NCBI GenBank assembly: GCA_910579485.1
Contig: CAJTVO010000025.1
Location: 1-32,444, forward strand
Direction: 5' to 3'
DNA: 32,444 nt
DNA from: an uncultured Oscillospiraceae bacterium
Lineage (GTDB): Bacteria; Bacillota; Clostridia; Oscillospirales; Oscillospiraceae
Of this stretch, positions 15,573-22,370 are shown in pieces. The notes beneath the pieces were generated by a model, which was given only the letters and a program-made list of their open reading frames with translations, did no database searches and had not been told where the DNA came from. Both the position numbers and the translations under genes were made by a program. Positions within the stretch are counted from its first letter, which is position 1; the number at the start of each line of letters is the position of its first letter.

Positions 15573-16032
15573 CCGGGTCCCGCCCATTCGCCGGCAGATA
15601 GATCACAACATCCTCGGAGTCATCGCCGGCGGAGAGGGCGACTTCCTGGCGCTGCGACCACTGGGTGCGTCTCCGGTTATTCAGCCAGTACATGATGGCC
15701 ATAGTGTCCGGCACAATGGTCTTGGTCGTATTCTTGACCCGGACCGGCTTCTGCTCTCCGGTCTTCGGGTCCATGTCGATGGTCTTCTCAACATCTGTTA
15801 CCTGGTAGCCGAGGGCCCTCTGGTACAAGGACTTCTCGACCTTCGAGTCGGCGATGTCCTTCCCCTCCGTCACCGCCTTATCGAGGCTCTCGTGCTCCTG
15901 CCTCCAGCGGATGAAGGTCCGGGTCGAGACGCCGAACGCCTGGGCGATCTCCTCGTTCGTAGCGCCTTTGATAGCCAGCGACCAGGCCCAATCGTCGTGA
16001 TACTCAGAATTGTACTTGCTGAGGGCTGGCAT
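15553..16032 (-). CDS. terS: Terminase small subunit
   Basis: A 159-residue DNA-recognition subunit. Residues 12-50 contain a helix-turn-helix (LAIKGATNEEIAQAFGVS, TFIRWRQEH) of the kind found in Firmicutes small terminases, followed by an oligomerisation region with YQRALGY and a central segment that ends MAIMYWLNNRRRTQWSQ. It overlaps the large-subunit gene by 20 nt and follows the ParB-like gene by 10 nt. The ribosome binding site is weak (GTGATGTGAT), suggesting coupling to the upstream gene. Confidence 0.85.
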   Translation of the reverse strand: MPALSKYNSEYHDDWAWSLAIKGATNEEIAQAFGVSTRTFIRWRQEHESLDKAVTEGKDIADSKVEKSLYQRALGYQVTDVEKTIDMDPKTGEQKPVRVKNTTKTIVPDTMAIMYWLNNRRRTQWSQRQEVALSAGDDSEDVVIYLPANGRDPDEQTGK

Positions 16033-16042
16033 ATCACATCAC

Positions 16043-16954
16043 TCACTTTCCTGCCAGGTAATCGGTGGACCACTTCTCAATCAACTGCCACCGGTTCTTG
16101 CTGGTGACTGTACCTTCCTTTTCTGCCTTCTTGATGGCTTTGGTAATCGTGGCCGCAGACTCCGCCGGGATGGCATTGCTTCCGAACAGCTTCGTCAGGT
16201 ATGTCCAGTCCTCTTCCTCGTTGAAGCCCGCATCGTCCATCTTTTCAGTGACACTCTCAATCATCGAGTGGATGGCAGCACCAACGTTGCGGATGTCCGA
16301 GAACTTCTGATACCGGGCCAGCGCCTCGATAAAACGCTTGCACTGTTCATATGGGGCCACGCCAATGATCTCCGGGGCAGAGCTCTCCAAATTCTTGACC
16401 AGGGCATCCATGTCCTTGATCTGGTGGGGCAGAAACGAAAACGTGATATTCTTGAAGTCGAACTGCAACGCAGGCGATAGCAGCTTGTCGTACTGCTCCA
16501 GCGGCTCCTTCAGGACATCCTTTCCGACAAAGCTCTCCAGCATATCATCCACATCATCCAGCATCTTGCAGATCTCCTTCAACACGTCCTGGTCGTCGAA
16601 TCCGCTGATGGCGTTGTGGGCCAACTGCTTTGCCGCAATCTTGCTTCGAGAGAGGCCGCTCACGTCGATGATGGCGACAATCTCCTTCAGCTCGGCCGCC
16701 CTGGCGCTCTTGATCCGATGATGGCCGGAGATGATCTCCAGAACTCCATCCTTCTCCACCAAGAGAGGCAAGCTTTCAAGCTGTCCCCTGTTCTTGATGT
16801 TGGCGGTCAACTGGTCCTGCATCTCCTTCTTCATGATTCGGGCATTGATGTCCTGCTCTCGGACCTTGTCGAGCGGCACCTTTGCGATGATGAGGCCCGT
16901 ACCCATGTCATAGATCTTCTCGTAGCTTACCGCTGTTGTCTGCTCTCCTGCCAT
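16043..16954 (-). CDS. ParB/Srx-like nuclease-domain protein
   Basis: A 303-residue protein with an N-terminal ParB/sulfiredoxin-like domain: PLDKVREQDINAR, then VLEIISGHHRIKSARAAE with the conserved GHHR at 77-80. Phage versions of this domain occur beside DNA methyltransferases or terminases and are thought to act as nucleases or CTP-dependent clamps. Residues about 110-300 are helical and unassigned. It overlaps the methyltransferase gene by 28 nt and precedes terS, so it may recognise methylated DNA, take part in packaging-site choice, or segregate DNA. That role is inference. Confidence 0.75.
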   Translation of the reverse strand: MAGEQTTAVSYEKIYDMGTGLIIAKVPLDKVREQDINARIMKKEMQDQLTANIKNRGQLESLPLLVEKDGVLEIISGHHRIKSARAAELKEIVAIIDVSGLSRSKIAAKQLAHNAISGFDDQDVLKEICKMLDDVDDMLESFVGKDVLKEPLEQYDKLLSPALQFDFKNITFSFLPHQIKDMDALVKNLESSAPEIIGVAPYEQCKRFIEALARYQKFSDIRNVGAAIHSMIESVTEKMDDAGFNEEEDWTYLTKLFGSNAIPAESAATITKAIKKAEKEGTVTSKNRWQLIEKWSTDYLAGK

Positions 16955-18321
16955 TTCTTTTCCCTCCTAAGCCATTCGGCAAGTGTGGCCTTCTCATCGC
17001 GCCCCTCCACGAGAGAGGCCTCATACGTAAGCTTGTATCCGTTCTGCGCATCCTCCTGCCGGTTGACCAGCTTCATGATGCCCCGAACCTCTTTGTTCTC
17101 CGCATACTTGGTCAGCATGGCCGTCCTCATCTTGACGACCTTCTCTTTGTCGATGTCATCCAGCAACGTGTCGACGAACTGCCGGTTCTGCGCTAGCATA
17201 TAGCACAGGCGGCCGAGCCGGAACTTCTCGTGTGGAGCCTTCATCACATACCAGACAAAGATCGAATCGGCAGCCATCTTCGAGATCCCGAACACAGCGG
17301 CCACATAGCCGTCGATCAGCAGTGCCCGGTTGTAGGTTGCCTGGGAGCCCACGAAGTTGTGCGTCCAGAGCATCCGGTAATACTGGGCGTTCGCACCGGT
17401 AATCTGGACGATCTTCACGTCGCTGTCCTCGGTGATCTCATAGTCCAGCGGGAGCATACTGCATTTCAGCGGTTCCAGCTTGCCCTCGGTTGGCCTCTTG
17501 ATCTTCTTCCCCTTGGCCAGGGCCACAGCCTCTTCCTCACGGTTTGTCGTGATGTAGGAGTTCAGGTCCGCCCTGGTGCCAGACCGGGCAAAGATCGTGT
17601 GCCCGACAGCTTCCCCAGCTTTCTTCTCCTGGTAGCACAGCAGCAGGGCCGGGGCATCCATCATCAGATTGTAGAGCTCCTTGTGGCCCGTCTCCGGGTC
17701 AAACATACCGTACGGCGGCTCCTTCCAGGTCATCTTCCCCTGGGTGTCATAGAACTTCTCGTACCCGGCAAAGTAGGTCGGCGGATTCGCCACGATAATC
17801 GTATGCGGGTCATCCATAACCTCTCGGATGTGGTCCCACATATCCAGCGGCCGGTAGCTCATGCCGCCCAGCAGGTTCCGTGTGACCTCAAGCTGCCGGC
17901 GTATGCTCTCGATGTGCTCCTCTCTTCTGGTGCGCAGGTCGCGCAGGATATTGTGAAAATACTCGTTTCCCGCATTCTTCGATGTTCGCAGATAGATTTG
18001 TGCGTACAGTGCCACGGCTGGGTCAAGCAGATCCTTGTCCTCAAATCCGTGGGCGTGGATCTCCAGCGGAGCGAGAGACTGCCCCGTGATGGCATATCCC
18101 ATCACGGATGTCATCATGTTCACGTCGCTGGTCTCGATCTGCTCAGGCTTGAAGCCGGACTGGATTGCCAGATTGGCCATGGCGAATGTACCAGCGCAAG
18201 GCTCTACGAACCTCGTATACCCAGACTGCCGGGCGGTCTTAATCAGTTCGATCAAGAACTTCTGCTCCACCCCATTCAGGCAGCCAAGAAACATTGCGCC
18301 TGGGTCCATGAAATACGCCAT
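16927..18321 (-). CDS. Putative antirestriction adenine DNA methyltransferase
   Basis: A 464-residue protein of the phage antirestriction adenine-methyltransferase type. Motif I is FVEPCAGTFAMA (residues 38-49, SAM binding), followed by QIETSDVNMM, and motif IV is NPPTY (179-183), a DPPY-like catalytic tetrad for N6-adenine. The C-terminal 280 residues, including ITGANAQYYRMLWTHNFVGS, belong to the same family but have no named domain. It would modify phage DNA against host restriction. ATG 18321 has GAGGAGGTC in front. A phage-encoded SAM synthetase lies 2 kb upstream and a ParB-like gene overlaps its end. Confidence 0.75.
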   Translation of the reverse strand: MAYFMDPGAMFLGCLNGVEQKFLIELIKTARQSGYTRFVEPCAGTFAMANLAIQSGFKPEQIETSDVNMMTSVMGYAITGQSLAPLEIHAHGFEDKDLLDPAVALYAQIYLRTSKNAGNEYFHNILRDLRTRREEHIESIRRQLEVTRNLLGGMSYRPLDMWDHIREVMDDPHTIIVANPPTYFAGYEKFYDTQGKMTWKEPPYGMFDPETGHKELYNLMMDAPALLLCYQEKKAGEAVGHTIFARSGTRADLNSYITTNREEEAVALAKGKKIKRPTEGKLEPLKCSMLPLDYEITEDSDVKIVQITGANAQYYRMLWTHNFVGSQATYNRALLIDGYVAAVFGISKMAADSIFVWYVMKAPHEKFRLGRLCYMLAQNRQFVDTLLDDIDKEKVVKMRTAMLTKYAENKEVRGIMKLVNRQEDAQNGYKLTYEASLVEGRDEKATLAEWLRREKKWQESRQQR

Positions 18322-18385
18322 TGTCCTGACCTCCTCTGTGTTACACTACCCAGACTCACCCCCTGAGCCCGGATGTGCATATGAA

Positions 18386-18414
18386 AAGGCAGTCGGCTTT
18401 ACACCGACTGCCTT
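18386..18414 (-). terminator. Intrinsic terminator after the tRNA array
   Basis: A perfect 11-bp stem (AAGGCAGTCGG 18386-18396, CCGACTGCCTT 18404-18414) with a 7-nt loop. On the minus strand it is followed by TTTTC after the stem. It lies 5 nt after the CCA end of the last tRNA and before the methyltransferase gene, so it ends or attenuates the tRNA transcript. Confidence 0.7.
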
Positions 18415-18419
18415 CGTTA

Positions 18420-18492
18420 TGGACCGGGCCCTCGCTTATGGGGCGAGACCTCCCATCAGGAAGATGGACGTGATACCTTTCACCAGGCCCGG
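18420..18492 (-). tRNA. tRNA-Gly-like, anticodon UCC, non-canonical elbow
   Basis: A full cloverleaf can be drawn by hand. The acceptor is CCGGGCC/GGCCCGG (7 bp) with U73 and encoded CCA at 18422-18420. U8-G9 are followed by D stem GUGA/UCAC with loop AAGGUA. The anticodon stem UCCAU/AUGGG has loop CUUCCUG (anticodon UCC at 18461-18459, U33 present). The T stem is CUCGC/GCGAG. The T loop CCCAUAA lacks the T54-T55 and A58 consensus and position 1 is C, unlike normal tRNA-Gly. U73 and C35-C36 fit glycyl-tRNA synthetase identity. It is the last of a minus-strand array and is followed by a terminator. Confidence 0.7.
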
Positions 18493-18496
18493 ATAT

Positions 18497-18568
18497 AATA
18501 CCGGCTCACCAGAATCGCACTGGAGCACCCATGGCGCTTACCGACGTCACAGGCGTGACCCTTACCGG
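18497..18568 (-). pseudogene. Decayed tRNA-like copy
   Basis: Spacing and partial pairing match a tRNA of the same array. The acceptor ends CCGG/CCGG pair (outer 4 bp), the D arm GUCA/UGAC has a 6-nt loop, and the T-arm hairpin CCAG/CUGG has a 7-nt loop UGCGAUU close to the T-loop consensus; U73 is present. The anticodon stem has a mismatch, U33 is missing and no CCA follows. Probably a degenerating or strongly diverged copy. Confidence 0.4.
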
Positions 18569-18614
18569 AATGTGGTCATATCTGAGAAAGGAGACCTCTA
18601 CCTCATGGCAGAAG

Positions 18615-18685
18615 TGGACCGGGGCCCCACAGCGAAGTGGGAACTCTCAGCCGGTAGCTGAGTGTGATTCTTTCACCAACCCCGG
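18615..18685 (-). tRNA. tRNA-Gly-like, anticodon ACC, short D and T loops
   Basis: The acceptor is CCGGGGU/GCCCCGG (7 bp, one U-G), with U73 and encoded CCA at 18617-18615. D stem GUGA/UCAC has a 5-nt loop AAGAA without GG. Anticodon stem CUCAG/CUGAG has loop CUACCGG (anticodon ACC at 18655-18653). T stem CCCAC/GUGGG has a 6-nt loop UUCGCU. The ACC anticodon is rare in bacteria, which read GGU with GCC. Compared with its neighbours every stem has changed on both sides, so pairing is under selection. Confidence 0.7.
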
Positions 18686-18688
18686 ATA

Positions 18689-18762
18689 TGGACCGGAACC
18701 CTGCTTGCGGGGCAGGAACTCCCTCCAGGAAGGAGGGCATGATGCACTTTCACCAGTTCCGG
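18689..18762 (-). tRNA. tRNA-Gly-like, anticodon UCC, non-canonical elbow
   Basis: The acceptor is CCGGAAC/GUUCCGG (7 bp), with U73 and encoded CCA at 18691-18689. U8-G9, D stem GUGA/UCAU with loop AAGUGCA, anticodon stem CCCUC/GAGGG with loop CUUCCUG (anticodon UCC at 18730-18728), T stem CCUGC/GCAGG with loop CCCGCAA. The T loop lacks T54, T55 and A58. It begins 10 nt after the DUF1653 stop and is 3 nt from the next tRNA, so the array is probably processed from a longer transcript. Confidence 0.7.
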
Positions 18763-18772
18763 GTATATGTCT

Positions 18773-19003
18773 TCAGGGCTCCACCCACTCGAATCTGAAT
18801 TTCTGCTTCACATCAGGGTACTTCTCATGATCGACCTCTGACGCAAACATCTCCAACGGCCGGGCGTATACGCCACGTTGCCCATAGAGGGCTCTGTAAA
18901 TGACCAGAGCCTCCCCGGTTTCTGTGTGCTGCGCAAAGGTCAAAACCTCGTACATTTCTCCTTTGAAGTGCTTGTATTTTCCGATTCTGATAGGCTGAGT
19001 CAT
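18773..19003 (-). CDS. DUF1653 family protein
   Basis: A 76-residue protein matching the small DUF1653 family (IGKYKHFKGEMYEVLTFAQH, then EALVIYRALYGQRGVYARPL, ending FRFEWVEP), common in phages and bacteria with no known biochemical function. ATG 19003 follows AAAGGAGCCAGGG; the longer frame to 19054 has no ribosome binding site. It is embedded between the odd tRNA upstream and the tRNA-Gly-like array downstream, so it may be co-transcribed with them. Confidence 0.8.
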   Translation of the reverse strand: MTQPIRIGKYKHFKGEMYEVLTFAQHTETGEALVIYRALYGQRGVYARPLEMFASEVDHEKYPDVKQKFRFEWVEP

Positions 19004-19328
19004 TTTACCCTGGCTCCTTTCGCCGCTGTGCGGGCGAGGATTTCCACCTCGCATACGGGCTTCACCGAAGCTCTACGCCCGCGACTTCACCACCATTGCT
19101 TCGTTCTTCATGGGCGGCTACTCTTTCTCACTGTCGTGTCTACTGGGTACGCCCCCGCCGGGTGAGCACTCCCCACGCTCGGCGAACCTTGCGTGTTCTA
19201 TTCCACCACCACACAGAATTTACCGCTTAGATTGTCACACGCCTGTGGCGCAGTTTTCAGCGGAAGGGCCCCGCCGCTACTCTTCCCGCGTTGGCACGTA
19301 GGCGTCGGCGCAGAGGTAGGGCCCTCGG
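19004..19328 (-). other. Structured non-coding stretch between tRNA and DUF1653
   Basis: No convincing gene is present. Read on the minus strand it holds several hairpins: GCGGGAAG/CUUCCGC near 19260-19290; CACGC-AA-GG-UUCG-CC-GA-GCGUG near 19165-19195; and, in the DUF1653 leader, GCUUC/GAAGC and GCGAGG/CCUCGC near 19030-19082, where GCGGGCG (19082-19076) could pair either locally or with CGCCCGC (19036-19030). The motif GAGTAG recurs at three places in this stretch and the adjacent tRNA. It may contain further decayed tRNAs or an unknown RNA. Confidence 0.4.
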
Positions 19329-19407
19329 TACTGCTGGCCGGACTCGAACCGGCGACCCTTGAGGGCCATCTACTCCCCCCTGGCTCTGCCAACTGAGCTA
19401 CAGCAGC
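19329..19407 (-). tRNA. tRNA with irregular anticodon arm (amino acid undetermined)
   Basis: Canonical parts: acceptor GCUGCUG/CAGCAGU (7 bp, one G-U), UA, D arm GCUC-AGUUGGCA-GAGC, T arm GCCGG-UUCGAGU-CCGGC, A73. Irregular part: 28 nt instead of about 22 lie between D and T arms, and the best anticodon stem is 4 bp (AGGG/CCCU) closing a 12-nt loop, or a 5-bp stem with a 9-nt loop. No U33-anticodon can be assigned safely and the 3' end reads ACCG, so CCA is not fully encoded. It could be a pseudo-tRNA, an insertion in the anticodon loop, or an unusual tRNA. Confidence 0.6.
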
Positions 19408-19418
19408 GTATCTGCGGG

Positions 19419-19443
19419 CCGGGCGGCGGCTTCCGCCACCCGG
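19419..19443 (-). other. 11-bp GC hairpin upstream of the tRNA
   Basis: CCGGGCGGCGG (19419-19429) pairs with CCGCCACCCGG (19433-19443), allowing one G-U on the RNA. It lies between the DUF488 stop and the tRNA with no T-run, so it is more likely a processing or stability element than a terminator. Confidence 0.5.
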
Positions 19444-19462
19444 TTCACCGCTCATTTCCCTG

Positions 19463-19927
19463 TCAGAACAGGCTTGTTTGCTCCATCTTTGCCTCCGGCG
19501 ATTCAGCCTCCGTCTTGGGCTTCTTCTCCTTCGACGGCTCCGCCTCTTCCAGCTCTTCGATCACTTCGCCGGTGTGGGCCAGCCACCATTCCGCAAACAG
19601 CGTCCGGTGGCACCACTGGTCGGGCTTTCTGATGTCCTCGAAGCAGAGCAACACCAGATCCTTGCCTTCATCGGCCGCCCTGGCCTCAAGACGTTGGACG
19701 ATGCCAATGACCTTGTCCACGCCGATGTCTTCGAGCTTTTGGAAATACGCCTCTTTGTACGGCTCGAACTCCATCTTCAGCATGAAGCCTTTCGGAGCCA
19801 GGGCGTAGCACTGCTCCCTGATGTCGTAGCCGGTCGGGAATCTGGGCTTCCCGATGCTGATGCCCACCGGGTAGTACCCGTCTTCCTTGAGGCGCTTGTT
19901 GCTGTATCTGCCGGTCAGAATTGCCAT
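19463..19927 (-). CDS. DUF488-like phage protein
   Basis: A 154-residue protein with the DUF488-type signature LVLLCFEDIRKPDQWCHRTLF and N-terminal SNKRLKEDGYYPVGISIGKP. In the family the CFE..WCHR segment carries conserved Cys/His residues; the function is not established. The C-terminal 35 residues are acidic/lysine-rich and end in SLF. ATG 19927 follows AGGAGGAG, and a consensus promoter lies 29 nt upstream of the start. The odd tRNA follows about 55 nt after the stop. Confidence 0.75.
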   Translation of the reverse strand: MAILTGRYSNKRLKEDGYYPVGISIGKPRFPTGYDIREQCYALAPKGFMLKMEFEPYKEAYFQKLEDIGVDKVIGIVQRLEARAADEGKDLVLLCFEDIRKPDQWCHRTLFAEWWLAHTGEVIEELEEAEPSKEKKPKTEAESPEAKMEQTSLF

Positions 19928-19955
19928 TTGAACTCCTCCTGAATATCTATAACTT

Positions 19956-19983
19956 ATTATACCACATATACCACCTAAAGCAA
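19956..19983 (-). promoter_or_regulatory. Sigma-70-type promoter for the DUF488/tRNA unit
   Basis: On the minus strand: -35 TTGCTT (19983-19978), 16-nt spacer, perfect -10 TATAAT (19961-19956), then the AGGAGGAG ribosome site of the DUF488 gene. It sits between metK and the DUF488 gene, so the tRNA region can be transcribed independently of metK. The remaining 225 bp to the metK stop contain no visible gene. Confidence 0.75.
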
Positions 19984-20208
19984 TGGTTTACCGCCTTTTT
20001 GCACAGTTTTTGCAATGCTCTGTGCGGTCCTTCATTTCTCTGCGGCTGCGGCACGGAAAGCCCTTTTTATGGTGTGACAGTTGGCTCGGCGTTGGTCTCC
20101 CGACCTGCCCTCGCCTTTCCTGCCCCTTCTCCGTGGCTCTGTGGGCTGTTTGGGCGCCTCGTGGTTTCGATACTCAGGGGATCTTGCCAGTCAGCGCCCG
20201 GCGGACGC

Positions 20209-21378
20209 TTACTGGATCTCAGCCTTGAGATGCTCCGCTGTGTTGAGCTGCTCCCAGGGCCTCTCATCACCCGTCACGTTGCCAAAATGGCCGTAGGCGG
20301 ATGTCGCTGTGTAGATCGGCTTGCGCAGGTCAAGCCAGTTGATAATGCCGGCAGGGGTCAGATCGTAGACCTTCTCGATGGCGTCGCAGATAGCCTTCTC
20401 GCTATACTCGCTTGTGCCGTATGTATCCACGCGGATGGACACGGGCTGGGCTACGCCGATAGCGTAGGCGAGCTGCACCTGGCACTTGCTGGCGATGCCG
20501 GCGGCCACGATGTTCTTTGCGATGTGCCGGGCGGCATAGGCTGCGGAGCGGTCCACCTTGGTCGGGTCCTTGCCGGAGAAGGCACCGCCGCCGTGCGCTG
20601 CGTACCCACCGTAGGTATCCACAATGATCTTCCTGCCGGTGAGGCCAGAGTCTGCGGCGGGGCCTCCCTTGACGAAGCGGCCGGTCGGATTGATAAACAG
20701 GTCATAAGATCCGATGTCCAGGTTCGGCAGGTACTTGGCAGCCTCCTCAAGCACCGGGGAGATGACGTGTTCAACCAACGGGCCGCCCAGGTCATCAACG
20801 CTGACGCTGGCCCGGTGCTGGGTCGAGATGACGAGGGTGTCAACCCGTACCGGGTTGCCACCCTCGTCATACTCCACCGTCACCTGGGTCTTTCCGTCGG
20901 GGAGGATACCGAGGATGGTTCCGTCCTTTCTCTTCTGGGCGAGGCGGTATGCCATCTTGTTCGCCAGCGTGATCGGCAAGGGCATGAGGTCCGGGGTCTC
21001 GTTACAGGCGTAGCCGAACATCATCCCTTGGTCCCCGGCTCCGCCGACGCCATCGTTTGTCCCCATGGCGATGTCCGGGCTCTGCTCGTCAATTGCCACC
21101 ATGACTGCGCAGGTCCTCCCATCGAACCCCGCATCCGGGCTGTCGTACCCGATGTCCTGGATGGTCTTCCGGGCGATGCCCGCAAAGTCAATGAAGTGGT
21201 TCGTCGAGATCTCGCCCATCACCAGGACCATGCCGGTGGTACAGCAGGTCTCGCAGGCCACCCGTCCGTTGGGGTCGTGACGCATAACCTCATCAAGGAC
21301 GGCGTCGGAAATCCGGTCGCACACCTTATCGGGATGTCCCTCAGTGACAGACTCGGAAGTGAAAAGAATCTTGCTCAT
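20209..21378 (-). CDS. metK: S-adenosylmethionine synthetase
   Basis: A 389-residue MetK of normal length. It carries GHPDK (residues 14-18; ATP/phosphate-binding His), GAGDQGMMFGYACNE (113-127) and GGGAFSGKDPTKVDRS (263-278), the hallmark loops with catalytic Lys, Asp and Arg residues. It makes S-adenosylmethionine from methionine and ATP in the cytoplasm. ATG 21378 follows GGAGGTTATGAG; the longer frame to 21525 is spurious. Most phages lack metK; here the genome also encodes an adenine methyltransferase and a putative radical-SAM-type protein. The leader contains a long hairpin (21403-21452). Confidence 0.93.
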   Translation of the reverse strand: MSKILFTSESVTEGHPDKVCDRISDAVLDEVMRHDPNGRVACETCCTTGMVLVMGEISTNHFIDFAGIARKTIQDIGYDSPDAGFDGRTCAVMVAIDEQSPDIAMGTNDGVGGAGDQGMMFGYACNETPDLMPLPITLANKMAYRLAQKRKDGTILGILPDGKTQVTVEYDEGGNPVRVDTLVISTQHRASVSVDDLGGPLVEHVISPVLEEAAKYLPNLDIGSYDLFINPTGRFVKGGPAADSGLTGRKIIVDTYGGYAAHGGGAFSGKDPTKVDRSAAYAARHIAKNIVAAGIASKCQVQLAYAIGVAQPVSIRVDTYGTSEYSEKAICDAIEKVYDLTPAGIINWLDLRKPIYTATSAYGHFGNVTGDERPWEQLNTAEHLKAEIQ

Positions 21379-21402
21379 CTCATAACCTCCATTTGTTGTC
21401 TG

Positions 21403-21452
21403 GCATAGCATCTGGATTTCCTGTACCCCTCGGCCCTCCAGATTTTCTATGC
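21403..21452 (-). promoter_or_regulatory. Hairpin in the metK leader
   Basis: On the minus strand GCATAG-AAA-ATCTGG pairs with CCAGAT-G-CTATGC (12 bp with a 3/1 internal loop), closing a 22-nt purine-rich loop. It ends 24 nt before the metK start. It does not match the SAM-I, SAM-II or SAM-III consensus as far as I can see. It may control metK translation or merely stabilise the mRNA. A weak promoter-like TTGAAT-N15-TATTAT lies just upstream (21485-21459). Confidence 0.45.
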
Positions 21453-21560
21453 TACAAGATAATACAGGTAAAGGGTGACATTCAATGTACTTTGCTACCC
21501 TCCAGTTCCTGTCTCTTCCGAACACTCTCTTTTTGTGTCCCTATGTCGCTCTGCTCGAAA

Positions 21561-21953
21561 TCAGCTGGGTCCGAAAACCGTAGGGGTGAGCTTCGGGAAA
21601 AACTCCGCCAGGAGAGCTTTGTACTCATCCGACACACTCTTTGCCTCTCCGGCCACGATCTTGTTGAAGTCGATGCGCCATTTATCCGGGACCTTGAACT
21701 CGTAGTACCCGTAGGTGCTGTCACGGTCATCATCCCAGGTCTTGATAAAGTTTGGGTCCTTGTAGAGTTCCTCCTCTCCGTACCCGCACTTACGGTTTCC
21801 GCCGCCGACCCTTGTATAGATCACAATGGTATCCTTATTCTCGCCGAGGAAACAGTCTCGGAACCTGGGCCACTCCTCCTGTTTCCTACCGAGCATCGGC
21901 ATCAGCCAGAAGCAGGCGGGGCTAAATCCGCAGAGCATATTATATAGGCTCAT
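21561..21953 (-). CDS. Conserved phage protein, unknown
   Basis: A 130-residue protein with FWLMPMLGRKQEEWPRFRDC, then IVIYTRVGGGNRKCGYGEE and YYEFKVPDKWRIDFNKI. Such proteins occur repeatedly in Clostridia phages and mobile elements next to small genes and have no assigned function. The IYTRVGGGNR segment is strongly conserved in relatives known to me. ATG 21953 follows GGAGGCG and overlaps the upstream zinc-ribbon-like gene by 14 nt. It is the last gene before the metK leader. Confidence 0.75.
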   Translation of the reverse strand: MSLYNMLCGFSPACFWLMPMLGRKQEEWPRFRDCFLGENKDTIVIYTRVGGGNRKCGYGEEELYKDPNFIKTWDDDRDSTYGYYEFKVPDKWRIDFNKIVAGEAKSVSDEYKALLAEFFPKLTPTVFGPS

Positions 21954-22125
21954 TTCTTTTCGCCTCCTTTCTTTTGGGCTGGAAGCACTCCTGCGTCAAA
22001 ATGTTCGCAGGCTTGCCAGTGTCCTCGTAACAATGGCAGTACGGGGCCGGGTTGTACCCGGCTCCATCGGCTCCTACCATTGTCCTGTAAAAATGGGCGC
22101 ATTTACGGCACTTCAGCTTCATCAT
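21940..22125 (-). CDS. Small cysteine-rich (zinc-ribbon-like) protein
   Basis: A 61-residue protein with CRKCAHF near the N-terminus, then PYCHCYED and a further Cys (QECFQPKRKE); the C-x2-C and C-x-C spacing suggests a small zinc-binding fold. The C-terminus is basic. ATG 22125 follows CAGGAGCGACAGGC. It overlaps the next gene by 14 nt, so the pair is co-translated. No family assigned. Confidence 0.65.
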   Translation of the reverse strand: MMKLKCRKCAHFYRTMVGADGAGYNPAPYCHCYEDTGKPANILTQECFQPKRKEAKRNEPI

Positions 22126-22142
22126 GCCTGTCGCTCCTGGGA

Positions 22143-22355
22143 TCAGCCATTCAGTATCCCGGCCAGCGTGTCTTTACTCACGCCCATTTCCAAGAGCTTA
22201 TCGGCCATTCTGAGACAATCATCATTCAGAATGTTCCAGTACAGCGCACCGCCCATAGAGTTGCGGAGCCGAACGGCACCCTTCAGCTTTTCCAGGCCCT
22301 CCTCCTTCGTGGAGAACTCGTGTTGCTCGAAGTTCATCTTCTCGTTTTCCTGCAT
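22143..22355 (-). CDS. Small phage protein, unknown
   Basis: A 70-residue helical protein (EEGLEKLKGAVRLRNSMGGAL, then DCLRMADKLLEMGVSKDTLAGIL). ATG 22355 is chosen because GGGAGGTG lies about 8 nt upstream; the frame also has a GTG at 22364. It sits in a run of short minus-strand genes with 15-nt gaps. I do not recognise it. Confidence 0.6.
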   Translation of the reverse strand: MQENEKMNFEQHEFSTKEEGLEKLKGAVRLRNSMGGALYWNILNDDCLRMADKLLEMGVSKDTLAGILNG

Positions 22356-22370
22356 CTCAGTCACCTCCCT

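Noticed and set aside
18420..18762. Repeats first read as riboswitches, integron attC-like sites or hammerhead-type ribozymes
   Set aside because: On the minus strand each copy resolves into acceptor, D, anticodon and T arms with U73 and CCA, which explains the structure better.
19198..19455. 85-codon minus-strand open frame
   Set aside because: Its translation (AVAQLAE, AGSSPAS) is the well-known shadow of a tRNA gene.
19921..21408. 495-codon plus-strand open frame
   Set aside because: Antisense of metK; metK has all family motifs and a proper ribosome site.
21403..21452. Known SAM-I/II/III riboswitch before metK
   Set aside because: Core motifs of those classes are not visible; kept only as an unassigned hairpin.
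22126..22142. Possible fusion of adjacent small genes
   Set aside because: Each has its own ribosome site and stop; short gaps are normal for this packed layout.
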